Below the pieces are notes generated by a model. The model saw nothing but the letters and a program-made list of their open reading frames with translations. It was not told the DNA's origin and did not search any database. The translations under genes were made by a program, and so were the position numbers. Shown piece by piece: positions 44,141 through 53,356 of a stretch of DNA of 64,000 nucleotides. Source of the DNA: Poriferisodalis sp965231925 (GTDB lineage: Bacteria; Actinomycetota; Acidimicrobiia; Acidimicrobiales; Poriferisodalaceae); the NCBI GenBank assembly GCA_965231925.1, contig OZ246894.1:2976001-3040000 (forward strand). Direction: 5' to 3'. Numbering within the stretch: the first letter of the stretch is position 1; every line of letters starts with the position of its first letter.

Positions 44141-44504
44141 ACGTTCATCTTACCGATGCGGTGTCACACCCGAACGCTCGCGCGCTGCCAGAATTGTTGC
44201 AGTCATATGACATTCGGCGCTGCCAGCAGAAGATCTATTTCATTGATTGTCGAGCCTGCTGTGCGACGGGCGCGCGCTGCTGCCGCCCAGCGCGATGGCA
44301 ACCCCGTGAATGCAACAAATCCCGCTTCCAGCGATGTACGCGGAACGGCTGCGGCAGCCGAGGCCGATCTGGTGCTGACGGGCCAAGATCTCTGCAATTC
44401 GCACGGAGACTTTCCTGCAATGTGTACTCTATGAAATCTGCAATCTGCTAGGTAATAGTCCTGCGATCTGTTCGATCCGGTGTGACGCCAGCTACGCTGC
44501 AGTG
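44141..44504. promoter_or_regulatory. divergent promoter region between DUF222 and ATPase genes
   Basis: A 364-base gap without a supported gene. At its left end TAAGAT (44147-44152) lies six bases before the minus-strand DUF222 start. At its right end TTCGAT (44471-44476), a 16-base spacer and TACGCT (44493-44498) lie six bases before the plus-strand ATG at 44505. The middle is less GC-rich, has several TGCAAT-like words, and holds only weak open frames on either strand. Confidence 0.55.
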
Positions 44505-45794
44505 ATGATCGCTCAGCAGGGTCAGCCGTCGCCGCTGACGCCGAAGGGATACTTGCCGCGGGTCACTGACACGGTGATGGCCCAGGCGCTCGCTGCGGCG
44601 CCCATCGTGGTCGTCGAAGGCGCCAGAGGCACGGGCAAGTCGTGGACCGGTCTGCGGCACGCCCATAGCCAAGTTCGGCTCGACAGCGATCCGGGTGTCT
44701 CCGAAGCTGCGTTGCTGCGGCCCAACAGTGTGTTGGAGGGAGACCGACCGCGACTGGTCGATGAGTGGCAACTGGCACCGAGCCTGTGGAACGTCGCCCG
44801 GCACGCCGTCGACGCTGAGCCCGGGCCAGGCCAGTTCATTTTCGCCGGCTCGGCTCATCCCCCCGACGACCGGACGCGCCACTCAGGCGCTGGACGGGTC
44901 ATGCGAGTCCGGATGCGCCCGATGTCCCTGGCGGAATCAGGCGAGTCCACAGCGCAGGTATCGCTGGCCTCGATGCTCGACGGCCACGAGTTCTCGGGCG
45001 CGTCGCCCGGCGCCACCATCGAAGACGTCGTGGAAGCGCTCTGTCGAGGAGGCTGGCCCCGCCATGTCGGCATGCCAGTGGCAAGCGCTCAAGCGCTGTG
45101 TCGCGCCTATCTCGCAGAAGTCACCCGCGCGGACATTCCCCGGTTGGGCCGCACGCTGCACCGTCCAGAGCCGGTGCTGAGGCTGCTCGAATCGCTGAGC
45201 CGCAACATCGCCACGGCAGCGGCGGCAACAACCCTGTCCGAGGACATCGCGGGAGACCGGTCGCCGTCACGGGCCGCTGTGGCCGCGTACCTCGAGGCAC
45301 TGCGGCGAGTATTCGTGGTGGAAGACCTGCCCGCGTGGGCAGTGCACCTGCGATCTCGGGCACGACTGCGGCGATCACCCAAACGCCACCTCGCCGACCC
45401 GTCATTGGCAGCGGCTACCTTGCGCGCCGGCCCAGAGCGCCTATGGCGCGACACTGGCTATCTGGGTCAGGCTTTCGAGTCGCTGGTCGTGCGTGACCTG
45501 CGCGTGTATGCCGAAGCCAACGACGCCACGGTTCACCACTACCAGGACAGCAACGGCCACGAATTGGACGCAGTGGTCATCCATGGCGACGGCAGGTGGC
45601 TGGCCGTGGAAGTCAAGCTGGGCTCGGGAGAACGGCTGGACGAAGCAGCGACGACGCTGAATCGTGCATGCGAGCAGATCGACACATCCAAGGCAGGTGA
45701 GCCGGCGAAGAGGCTCGTGATCACCGCCGCGGGATACGGCTACGAACGCTCCGACGGCGTCACGGTGGTGCCCATCACCGCCCTCGGCCCTTGA
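44505..45794 (+). CDS. AAA ATPase with DUF4143 domain
   Basis: 429 residues from the ATG at 44505 (a GTG one codon earlier is less likely). Walker A VVVEGARGTGKSWTGL, then LVDEWQLAPSLWNVARH with the Walker B-like DEWQ. The C-terminal DUF4143 domain has HLADPSLAAATLRA, GQAFESLVVRDLRVYAE and the nuclease-like strand ELDAVVIHGDGRWLAVEVKL. Such proteins are stand-alone ATPases of unknown role, often in accessory regions. It is the last gene of the island before secF. Confidence 0.85.
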   Translation: MIAQQGQPSPLTPKGYLPRVTDTVMAQALAAAPIVVVEGARGTGKSWTGLRHAHSQVRLDSDPGVSEAALLRPNSVLEGDRPRLVDEWQLAPSLWNVARHAVDAEPGPGQFIFAGSAHPPDDRTRHSGAGRVMRVRMRPMSLAESGESTAQVSLASMLDGHEFSGASPGATIEDVVEALCRGGWPRHVGMPVASAQALCRAYLAEVTRADIPRLGRTLHRPEPVLRLLESLSRNIATAAAATTLSEDIAGDRSPSRAAVAAYLEALRRVFVVEDLPAWAVHLRSRARLRRSPKRHLADPSLAAATLRAGPERLWRDTGYLGQAFESLVVRDLRVYAEANDATVHHYQDSNGHELDAVVIHGDGRWLAVEVKLGSGERLDEAATTLNRACEQIDTSKAGEPAKRLVITAAGYGYERSDGVTVVPITALGP

Positions 45795-45849
45795 GTCGTG
45801 CGCCGCCGGTGTGTCGAATCCACCCGATTCGCGAGCAGCGGCGAGAGCG

Positions 45850-47031
45850 CTAGCGGCGGCGGCCCTTTTTTCGGGGGCGGGGCGGGGCGCTGCGGGTGTA
45901 GTTCTCTGCGGCGAGCGCCTGGGTGGCAGCTTCTATCGAATCGAGGCGGCCGGCGGCATCGGCCGCGACCTGCGCGGCAGCCCAGCCGGGCTCGTAGCCC
46001 TTCAGCCATGCGACCGTCGGCATCGCCACGAAGATCGAGCTGTATGAACCCACGAGCAGGCCGATCAGCAGTGCGGTGGCGAACTCCGCCAGGGTACCGG
46101 CGCCGAGGAACCCGGCGCCCACCACCAGCAACGACAACACCGGCAGCACCGAGGTGATCGACGTATTCACCGATCGCGTCAGCACCTGGTTGAGCGACAC
46201 GTTCGCGAGCGCGTGATATGTGAAGTGGCTGCGCGCCGGCAGCGACCGCTCATTCGACTTGACACGGTCGAACACAACGATCGTGTCGTAGAGCGAATAG
46301 CCCATGATCGTGAGGAACGCCACCACCGTCGCGGGCGTCACCTCGAACCCGAACAGCGCATAGGCACCGACGGTCAGCACGATGTCGTGCCCCACCGCAA
46401 TCAGCGCGCCCAGCGACATCTTCCATTCGAAGCGAAACCACAAGTACAGCGCGATCAACACGAAGAACACCACGAGCGCCCGCCGTGCCTTGCCGGCGAC
46501 CTCGTCGCCGAACGACGGGCTGACCTGGCGAGTCGACAGGCTCTCCACGTCGACGCCGACGGCATCGGCCAGCGCTGTGGCAACCGCAGCGCTGTCGGCG
46601 TCGGGGCCCAGCACGCCGCGCACCCGGAAGATGTCGGGCGCGCCGGTCACCACCACGAACTGCACTCGCGCATCGGGCACCCCGGCCGCCGCGGCCACAG
46701 CGGCCACGTCGTCGGTCGTCACGTCGCCGCCGACGCTGCTGGCTGACGTCTCGGATTCGCCGGCCGCACCGTCGCCAGCCGCGCCGTCGGTTGCCGCGTC
46801 CTCGCCGGCCGCGGCCTCCGACCCGTTATCGAGGCCCTCGGCGGCCGACGGCGCGGGAATCTCCCACACCGAGCCGCCTTCGAACTCGATGCCGAGGTTC
46901 AGACCCCGCACGACCAGCGCCACCACGCAGATGAGCACCGCCAACGCCGAGCCGATGAGCACTTTGCGTGACACACGCAAGATGTCCCAGCTGTTCTCGC
47001 CTCGGTAGAAGCTGCGCAGCGTTGCGATCAC
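45850..47031 (-). CDS. secF: protein translocase subunit SecF
   Basis: 393 residues. Helix 1 is followed by GLNLGIEFEGGSVWEI, the family GIDFxGG motif. The periplasmic domain has an Ala/Asp/Glu-rich insert of about 45 residues. Helices 2-6 include YLWFRFEWKMSLGALIAVGH and IMGYSLYDTIVVFDRVKSN with the proton-path Asp/Arg. The end is very basic (PPRPRKKGRRR). It pulls exported proteins through SecY with SecD. The start overlaps the secD stop by 4 bases. Confidence 0.96.
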   Translation of the reverse strand: MIATLRSFYRGENSWDILRVSRKVLIGSALAVLICVVALVVRGLNLGIEFEGGSVWEIPAPSAAEGLDNGSEAAAGEDAATDGAAGDGAAGESETSASSVGGDVTTDDVAAVAAAAGVPDARVQFVVVTGAPDIFRVRGVLGPDADSAAVATALADAVGVDVESLSTRQVSPSFGDEVAGKARRALVVFFVLIALYLWFRFEWKMSLGALIAVGHDIVLTVGAYALFGFEVTPATVVAFLTIMGYSLYDTIVVFDRVKSNERSLPARSHFTYHALANVSLNQVLTRSVNTSITSVLPVLSLLVVGAGFLGAGTLAEFATALLIGLLVGSYSSIFVAMPTVAWLKGYEPGWAAAQVAADAAGRLDSIEAATQALAAENYTRSAPPRPRKKGRRR

Positions 47032-48677
47032 GATGTGCCTCCCGCGGGCGCGGCGGCCGCAGCGGGCGCACCAGTCACAGCAGCAGCACCGACCTCGTCG
47101 CCCTCCGACGGCAGCACGCCCAAGCGCCGGGGCCGCTCTCTCACCAACCGCCGGGCGATGAACACCACCAGCGGCCTCATGAAGAAGTACGACACCGCCA
47201 AGTCGATCAGCGTTGCCAGCCCGAGATACAGGGCGAATCCGCGGACGGTGCCGCTGGTGAGCTGGTACAGCACGCCCGCACCGATGAGCGACGCCAAGTC
47301 AGCCCAGACAATCGTTGCGAACGCGCCCTTGAAGCTGGCATCGGCCGCCGAACGAACCGCCCGACCACGCCGCACCTCTTCTTTGATCCGCTCGTAATAG
47401 ACAATGTTCGAGTCGACCTGCACACCGATCGACACGATGATGCCGGTGGTGCCGGCCAGCGTCAGCGCCAGGCCCCGGCTCTCGCCGAGCCAGCTGATGA
47501 GCGACCACAGGATCGAACCGCTGATGGCCAGGCTGGCCACTGCCACGATGCCGAGCAGCCGGTAATAGAACAGCATGTACAGCCCGACGAGGATCAGCCC
47601 GACGATGCCGGCGATCACGCCCGCACGCAGCGTGCCCTCGCCGAGGGTGGCCGACACGGTCCGCACATCGTCCTGCTCGAATTCGACAGGCAGCGCACCG
47701 AAGCGCAGCGCGACGGCGAGATCGCGCGCCCCCTGCTCGTCGAAAGTGCCCGAGATGACCGCAGTGCCCTCGAACTCTGTGGCACGGATGACGGGGGCCG
47801 ACTCGACGATGCCGTCGAGCACGATCGCCACCTGCTGGCCGAAGTACCTGGCGGCGATCTCGTCGAATCCGACCGCTCCCTCATCGGTGAGATCGACGTT
47901 CACGACCCACTCGTTGTTGAACGTCGCCGCTGCCTCAGAGACCGCCTCGCCGGTGAGCTCAGCGGGGCCGAGCACGTAACCGGTCAGCCCGCCGCGGTCC
48001 TTCAGCACGACGGCCTGATCGGCGATGTCATCCTCGGCAGAGGTGAAGTCGAGCCGCTCTTCGACTTCGATCTCGACCGGGTCGTCAGCGGTCGATTCGG
48101 CAGCTTCGGGCTCGATGATCTCGGGCGGTTCGATGGTCTCGGGCGGCCCGCCCGCCTGATCGGCGGGGGAATCGCCCAATGAGTCGCCGGCAGCCCCGAC
48201 GTCGGCCTCAGACTCAGTATCTGTGTCGGAGTCGGTTGCAGCTTCGACGGCCCCGTCGACTGCGCCGATCGAGCCGTTGTACGCATCGGCGAAGTCCAGC
48301 GCCGAGCGGATCTCGGCCTCATCGAAAGCACTGAACGTCAACAGCACCGGCCGGAACCGCAGCTCGGCTGTCTGCCCGACCAAGTCGACGGCGCGCTGCT
48401 TGTCCTTGACGCCAGGCAGCTGAACGACGACCTGCTCGCCTTGACGTGTGATGTCGGGCTCAGCCACGCCGAGTGCGTCGACACGCGAACGGATGATCTC
48501 GATGGCACGATCGAGTTGCTCATCGTCGGCCGGCGCTGTGGGGCGCAGCAGCACCTCCACACCGCCCTGGAGCTGCACGCCCAGCACCGGCGCCCAGCCC
48601 GCAGCAAGCACGCCAGCGAGCGAGCCGAATCCGATCAGGATCGCGAGCAGGAGCGAGACGATCTGCGAACGGCGCAT
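47028..48677 (-). CDS. secD: protein translocase subunit SecD
   Basis: 549 residues. Six helices with a large periplasmic head. Motifs: GVQLQGGVEVLLRP near the N-terminus, VVQLPGVKDKQRAVDLVGQT, VNVDLTDEGAVGFDEIAARY, and GTTGIIVSIGVQVDSNIVYY. The head contains an acidic insert of about 85 residues (around ATDSDTDTESEADVGAAGD), longer than in E. coli. Works with SecF and YajC in this operon. Confidence 0.96.
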   Translation of the reverse strand: MRRSQIVSLLLAILIGFGSLAGVLAAGWAPVLGVQLQGGVEVLLRPTAPADDEQLDRAIEIIRSRVDALGVAEPDITRQGEQVVVQLPGVKDKQRAVDLVGQTAELRFRPVLLTFSAFDEAEIRSALDFADAYNGSIGAVDGAVEAATDSDTDTESEADVGAAGDSLGDSPADQAGGPPETIEPPEIIEPEAAESTADDPVEIEVEERLDFTSAEDDIADQAVVLKDRGGLTGYVLGPAELTGEAVSEAAATFNNEWVVNVDLTDEGAVGFDEIAARYFGQQVAIVLDGIVESAPVIRATEFEGTAVISGTFDEQGARDLAVALRFGALPVEFEQDDVRTVSATLGEGTLRAGVIAGIVGLILVGLYMLFYYRLLGIVAVASLAISGSILWSLISWLGESRGLALTLAGTTGIIVSIGVQVDSNIVYYERIKEEVRRGRAVRSAADASFKGAFATIVWADLASLIGAGVLYQLTSGTVRGFALYLGLATLIDLAVSYFFMRPLVVFIARRLVRERPRRLGVLPSEGDEVGAAAVTGAPAAAAAPAGGTS

Positions 48678-48721
48678 TTCAGATGCAGCGTTGTTCGGGG
48701 CCGGGACGCGTCAAGCCGGGA

Positions 48722-49036
48722 TCACTCCGGTGCGTCGACGTCATCGGATGGAGGCGGGTCGCCGGCGCTGTCGTCACCGGCGCGCGTCACGATCTCGCCG
48801 ATCGCGCGGCGCTGCACCCGCAGCTCCACGTCGCTGTCGACCTCGATGCAGACAACCTCGCCGGGCTCTTCGACCGCCACGATCTTGCCGATGACCCCGC
48901 CGACTGTGGCGACCACGTCACCGATATCTGCCGCGCGCAGCATCGCGGCGCGCTCTGCGGCGCGCTTGCGCTGCGGCCGGATCATCAGGAAGTACATGAT
49001 TCCGAACAGGGCAACGAGCAGGATGATCGAACTCAT
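48722..49036 (-). CDS. yajC: preprotein translocase subunit YajC
   Basis: 104 residues from the ATG at 49036, preceded by GAGGAG. One helix and the family signature FLMIRPQRKRAAERAAMLR, then DIGDVVATVGGVIGKIVAV. The acidic C-terminus is variable. Forms a complex with SecDF. A longer frame to 49096 has no support. Confidence 0.93.
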   Translation of the reverse strand: MSSIILLVALFGIMYFLMIRPQRKRAAERAAMLRAADIGDVVATVGGVIGKIVAVEEPGEVVCIEVDSDVELRVQRRAIGEIVTRAGDDSAGDPPPSDDVDAPE

Positions 49037-49203
49037 GACGTGCTCCTCAGCGTGGCGTCGTTCGGTGGGGCACCTCGCCAGCAACTGCTGGCACATGGCG
49101 CAGTGCGGAAGGCCCCCAAGGGCAGCACCCTGAGTGCAGCACGCTGCTGGTTCGAGGCCGGCACGGCGGGTCAGCGTACTGGCCTGCCCACGCCGGCAGC
49201 GGC

Positions 49204-50607
49204 TCAGCCCCAGACTTCATTGACCTGCTCGCGGAATGCGCCGAACTGGCCGGCTTCGATGGCGGCGCGTGCGTCGGCGACCAGATCGTTCACCAACGCG
49301 ATGTTATGCAGAGTCAAGATGCGACTGGCCGTCGGTTCGTTCACGCTCATCAGGTGCCGGAGGTAGCCGCGGCTGAAGCGAGCGCCCGGCTGCGGGCGCC
49401 CGTCGCCGGCGACCGGGCGGGGGTCAAGCGGCGTGAGGTCGCGAGCAAATCGGGCATTTCGAATGTTGATCCGACCCTGCGGCGTGAGCGCAGTGCCGTG
49501 GCGGCCGAGCCGGCTGGGCAGGACACAGTCGAACATGTCCACCCCAGCAGCGATGGCGTCAACGATGCGGGCCGGATCGCCAACGCCCATCAAGTAGCGG
49601 GGCTGCTCGACGGGCAGCACGTCGGTGGCTGCCCGCAGGGCGGGACCCATCTCGCCGCGAGACTCCCCCACCGAAAGCCCGCCGATGCCGTAGCCGTCGA
49701 ACCCGATCGAAGCCAGCGTCTCTGCGCTGCTGCGCCGCAGCCCCGGATCGATCCCGCCCTGGCAGATGCCGAACAACGCCTGGCCGTCAGCGGTGCCGCG
49801 CTGGCGGGCGTCATCCATGGCCGCCGCGGCCCTGGCTGCCCACAGGTGGGTGCGCTCGGTCGCCAGGCGGATTTCAGCGGGAGGCGCGGGCAACTCTGGG
49901 CAGACATCGAGTGCCATCTGGATGTCGGATCCCAGGCGGCGCTGCGCATCCACGGCACCCTCCGGCGTCAGCCGCATCCGGGTGCCGTCATAGGTCGAAC
50001 GGAACGTCACGCCCTCGTCGTCCACCTTGGACTTCGCATCCTGCTGGGAAGTACCCCCGCCGCCGGGACGGCGGCTGTGCTGCTCCGCGCCGCCGGGACG
50101 GCGACTGTGCTGCTCCCCGCCGCCGGAACGGCGACTGTGCTGATCCCCGCCGCCGGAACGGCGACTGTGCTGATCCCCGCCGCCGGGACGGCGACTGTGC
50201 TGCTCCGCGCCGCCGGGACGGCGGCCGAGGGACATGATCTGGAAGCCGCCGGAGTCGGTGAGGAAGTGTCCGTCCCAGCCGGTGAATCCGTGCAGCCCGC
50301 CGAGCGACTCCACCACCTCCACACCGGGCCGCGCCAGCAGGTGATAGGTGTTGGCGAGCACGACGTCGAGGCCCAGGTGCTCGTAGTCGGTGGCGTCGAG
50401 ATGGATGACCGCACCACGGGTCCCCACGGGCATGAACACCGGCGTCTGGATCGTGCCGCGGGCAGTCCTGATCTGCCCTCGCCGAGCCGAGCCGTCCGAT
50501 GCCAGCAACTCGAACGCAGCCCGGCTGGCCGCAGCCGCGCCAGACGAACCTGCGACGGCAGGTGCCGCGCCGGGGGTGCCGTCAGCGGCGCCGTTCGGGC
50601 GGCTCAT
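49204..50607 (-). CDS. tgt: queuine tRNA-ribosyltransferase with altered zinc site and repeat insert
   Basis: Exchanges guanine 34 of GUN-anticodon tRNAs for preQ1. 467 residues from the ATG at 50607, overlapping the queA stop (ATGA). Catalytic motifs are intact: FMPVGTRGAVIHLDA, FLTDSGGFQIMSLG, GYGIGGLSVGES and the nucleophile region GVDMFDCVLPSRLGRHG. Two oddities. After SLG there is an in-frame insert with five 10-residue repeats (consensus GGGEQHSRRP). And the CxCxxC zinc ligands expected after LDP are absent: the segment reads LDPRPVAGDGRPQPGARFSR, with only the His of TLHNIA kept. Confidence 0.92.
   Translation of the reverse strand: MSRPNGAADGTPGAAPAVAGSSGAAAASRAAFELLASDGSARRGQIRTARGTIQTPVFMPVGTRGAVIHLDATDYEHLGLDVVLANTYHLLARPGVEVVESLGGLHGFTGWDGHFLTDSGGFQIMSLGRRPGGAEQHSRRPGGGDQHSRRSGGGDQHSRRSGGGEQHSRRPGGAEQHSRRPGGGGTSQQDAKSKVDDEGVTFRSTYDGTRMRLTPEGAVDAQRRLGSDIQMALDVCPELPAPPAEIRLATERTHLWAARAAAAMDDARQRGTADGQALFGICQGGIDPGLRRSSAETLASIGFDGYGIGGLSVGESRGEMGPALRAATDVLPVEQPRYLMGVGDPARIVDAIAAGVDMFDCVLPSRLGRHGTALTPQGRINIRNARFARDLTPLDPRPVAGDGRPQPGARFSRGYLRHLMSVNEPTASRILTLHNIALVNDLVADARAAIEAGQFGAFREQVNEVWG
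50061..50220 (-). repeat. 30-base minisatellite inside tgt
   Basis: Five complete 30-base units plus a 10-base partial, beginning at 50061, 50091, 50121, 50151, 50181 and 50211. Each unit starts CGCCGG(G/A)ACG on the plus strand. Near-identical copies imply recent expansion; 30 bases keeps the frame. Confidence 0.92.
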
Positions 50608-51935
50608 TGCCCACCGCCGCGACGCAGCAGCATGGCATCGCCGAACGACAAGAATCGGTAGCCCTCCGCGAGCGCCGCCTCGTACAAATCCCGCCAGCGC
50701 GGCCCGATGAACGCATCGATGAGCAACAGCAGCGACGATCGAGGCAAGTGAAAGTTGGTGAGCATCGCGTCGACCACCAAGAACTCCTCGCCCCGCTGCA
50801 GGAACAGATCGGTAGAGCCGCACACGTCCGTGGCACGCCGGTCGTCAGCGGCACGCCGGTCGTCCGCGTTACGCGGTTCGTCCGCGCCCGGGTCGTCAGC
50901 GCCCCGCTCGTCACCGTCATGGCGGCACGCGAGCCGCTGCTGGCGGGCCGCGGCCTCCAGTGCCCGCACGGTGGTGGTGCCCACGGCCACGACCCGCTCG
51001 GCGCCGGCGCAGACGGCGAGCGTCTCCGCAGGCACCCGGTAGTGCTCGGTGTGCATCTCGTGCTCGTCTGCATGCTCGGCAGTGACCGGCGCGAACGTCG
51101 CCAACCCCACAGTCAGGTCGACAGTCGCGACGCCCACGCCCTCCGAGCGCAGCGCATCCAGGACGCGCTCCGTCAAATGCAGCCCAGCGGTGGGCGCCGC
51201 CGACGATCCGTCAGCGCGGGCATAGACGGTCTGATAGCGGTCGGCCAGCGCTGCCCGAGTGGCATCGCCGTCGGAGGCGTCCGCTCCGATGCGTTGCGCA
51301 ACCGCTGACCGCACCGCGTCGGCATCGATGTACGGCGGCAGCGGTGCCTCGCCGGCGCGCTCGAGCAATCGAGCCTGCGATGCATCAACCAGGGGCGTGC
51401 CGCCGACGAGAACCTTCACTGCCCGACGCTGGCGATCGAGTCGCGAGCCAACGACCACCTCGACGTTCGGGTCGCGTTCGGACACCAGCACGGTGCCGTC
51501 GGCGATCCGCCGCGAGGGCCGCACCAGCGCAGCCCACCACGCCTCGCCGTCACCGGGAGCACCCGCAGCCCGCAGCGATTCGCCTCCCGCCCGATCCGGC
51601 ACGATCTCGCCTGCTGCACGCCTCGCAGCGGCAGTTTGTGAGCCCGCGGAGGCACCCGCAGCCAGAGGCGCGAGCAGCAGCACTTCGGCCGCACCGCCGG
51701 TGCGCTTGCGAAGCGGCAGGCGAGCGGGCATCACTCGCGTCTCGTTGACCACCAGCAGGTCCCCGGCCTCCAGCAGCGCCCCGAGGTCGCTGATGCGGCG
51801 GTGCTCAGGGGCCTCGCCCGGCCCGCGGTCCACCAGCAGGCGGGCTGCGTCGCGCGGCTCGGTGGGCACATGCGCGATCGCCGACGCTGGCAGCTCGTAG
51901 CCGAACTCGTCCATCCGCAGCCGCGGCCCGCTCAT
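50604..51935 (-). CDS. queA: S-adenosylmethionine:tRNA ribosyltransferase-isomerase
   Basis: Builds epoxyqueuosine from preQ1-tRNA. 443 residues, about 90 longer than usual. Family blocks: LLVVNETRVMPARLPLRKR, RYQTVYARADGSSAAPTAGL, HLTERVLDAL, TVGLATFAPVTAE, VVAVGTTTVRALEAA and MLTNFHLPRSSLLLLIDAF. The extra length comes partly from a charged insert with DDRRAA/DDRRAT repeats (18-base DNA period near 50837-50890) just before FLQRGEEFLVVDA. Sits directly before tgt, and the pair implies queuosine use. Confidence 0.95.
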   Translation of the reverse strand: MSGPRLRMDEFGYELPASAIAHVPTEPRDAARLLVDRGPGEAPEHRRISDLGALLEAGDLLVVNETRVMPARLPLRKRTGGAAEVLLLAPLAAGASAGSQTAAARRAAGEIVPDRAGGESLRAAGAPGDGEAWWAALVRPSRRIADGTVLVSERDPNVEVVVGSRLDRQRRAVKVLVGGTPLVDASQARLLERAGEAPLPPYIDADAVRSAVAQRIGADASDGDATRAALADRYQTVYARADGSSAAPTAGLHLTERVLDALRSEGVGVATVDLTVGLATFAPVTAEHADEHEMHTEHYRVPAETLAVCAGAERVVAVGTTTVRALEAAARQQRLACRHDGDERGADDPGADEPRNADDRRAADDRRATDVCGSTDLFLQRGEEFLVVDAMLTNFHLPRSSLLLLIDAFIGPRWRDLYEAALAEGYRFLSFGDAMLLRRGGGQ

Positions 51936-52032
51936 CGTCAGCCGAGGCTACGGCTGGCGGCGAATCGGAACGCTGCCCGACGACGTCAAGCAAGCCCGCC
52001 GAGGTCCCAACAGCGCATCGCTTGCCGAAGTC

Positions 52033-53289
52033 TCACCAGGGTGCATCGTCGACCTGCGCTGGCGCATCCGCAGGCTCAACGTCGACGGTTGCAGCCGGGG
52101 GCTCCCGACGCGCAGGCTCAGCCTCAGCGGGCGCCACTTCCTCGACTGCGGCAGCGGAGTCCGACGCTTCGAACAACGTGATCTCGGCATCGACGCCCAC
52201 GAAACTGCTGGCGTACTCCGCGGTGGGCGGCACGTCGACACCGATGTGTGCATACGCCGCAGCGGTGGCAATGCGGCCGCGGGGCGTGCGCTGCAGCAGC
52301 CCGCGCTGGATCAGGAACGGCTCGTACACGTCTTCCACCGTCTCGGTCTGCTCGCCCACGGTGATGGCCAGCGTCGACAGGCCCAGCGGCCGCCCGGCGT
52401 GAGTCACCGCAAGCGCATCCAGGATGGCGCGGTCCACCTTGTCGAGCCCGAGTTCGTCGACACCGAAAGCGGCAAGCCCCTTACGGGCCACGGCCACGTC
52501 AACCGCACCGCCGGCGCGCACCTCGGCGAAGTCACGCACGCGGCGCAGCAGCCGGTTGGCGATGCGCGGCGTGCCACGGCTGCGTGATGCGATCTCTGCG
52601 GCGCCGTCGCCGTCGATCTGCACGCCGAGAATCCCCCCGGCACGGGTCACGATCGCCGTCAGATCGTCGGTGGAGTAGTAGTCGAGGCGTTCGACAAGGC
52701 CGAAGCGATCGCGCAGCGGTCCCGAGATCAGCCCAGTACGGGTCGTAGCACCCACCAGCGTGAAGCGGGGCAGGTCGAAGCGGATCGAACGCGCCGCAGG
52801 GCCCTTGCCCAGCACGATGTCGATCGCAAAGTCCTCCATGGCGGGGTAGAGCACTTCTTCGACGATCTTGGGCAGGCGGTGGATCTCGTCGATGAACAGC
52901 ACGTCGCCGTCGGCCAGGTTGGTCAGGATCGCTGCGAGGTCGCCTGCCCGCTCCACGGCTGGGCCCGACGTCTGATGCAGCGCCGCATTCAACTCCTGGG
53001 CGATGATCGCCGCCAGCGTCGTCTTGCCGAGCCCCGGCGGACCGGCGAACAGCAAATGGTCGGGCGACTGGCCGCGGGCCACCGCCGCCCGCAGCGTGAT
53101 GGCGACGTGCTCGCGCACCTCCGGCTGGCCCACGAACTCGTCCAGCGACCGGGGCCGCAGCGTCGCCTCGGCATCGCCGTCGTCAGCCGGCGAGCGCGCC
53201 GGATCGGTGACCTCGCTGCGGCCCGGGTCCGGCTGCGCCGCCGATTCGGTGCGCCGGTATCCCTCGCTGCGCCCGCTCGCAGCGCTCAT
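52033..53289 (-). CDS. ruvB: Holliday junction branch migration helicase RuvB
   Basis: 418 residues from the ATG at 53289. Walker A LFAGPPGLGKTTLAAII, Walker B DGDVLFIDEIHRLPKIVEE, sensor 1 TLVGATTRTGLISGPLRDRF, and the winged-helix end LGLDKVDRAILDALA. About 70 extra acidic/Ala-rich residues follow the usual C-terminus. A further N-terminal frame to 53475 overlaps ruvA and is not used. Acts with RuvA encoded 67 bases upstream. Confidence 0.96.
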   Translation of the reverse strand: MSAASGRSEGYRRTESAAQPDPGRSEVTDPARSPADDGDAEATLRPRSLDEFVGQPEVREHVAITLRAAVARGQSPDHLLFAGPPGLGKTTLAAIIAQELNAALHQTSGPAVERAGDLAAILTNLADGDVLFIDEIHRLPKIVEEVLYPAMEDFAIDIVLGKGPAARSIRFDLPRFTLVGATTRTGLISGPLRDRFGLVERLDYYSTDDLTAIVTRAGGILGVQIDGDGAAEIASRSRGTPRIANRLLRRVRDFAEVRAGGAVDVAVARKGLAAFGVDELGLDKVDRAILDALAVTHAGRPLGLSTLAITVGEQTETVEDVYEPFLIQRGLLQRTPRGRIATAAAYAHIGVDVPPTAEYASSFVGVDAEITLFEASDSAAAVEEVAPAEAEPARREPPAATVDVEPADAPAQVDDAPW

Positions 53290-53356
53290 CGCTGCAACCG
53301 GTCCATACCTCGGCGTGCATGCACCGACCCCGATGGGCAACCCTTGGCGATGCCGC

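Noticed and set aside
44141..44504. Possible small gene or RNA gene in the DUF222-ATPase gap
   Set aside because: No tRNA fold was seen, the open frames lack start signals and family resemblance, and promoter-like elements at both ends explain the gap.
50061..50220. 30-base repeats in tgt considered as a CRISPR-like array
   Set aside because: Units are head to tail with no unique spacers and lie in frame inside an enzyme.
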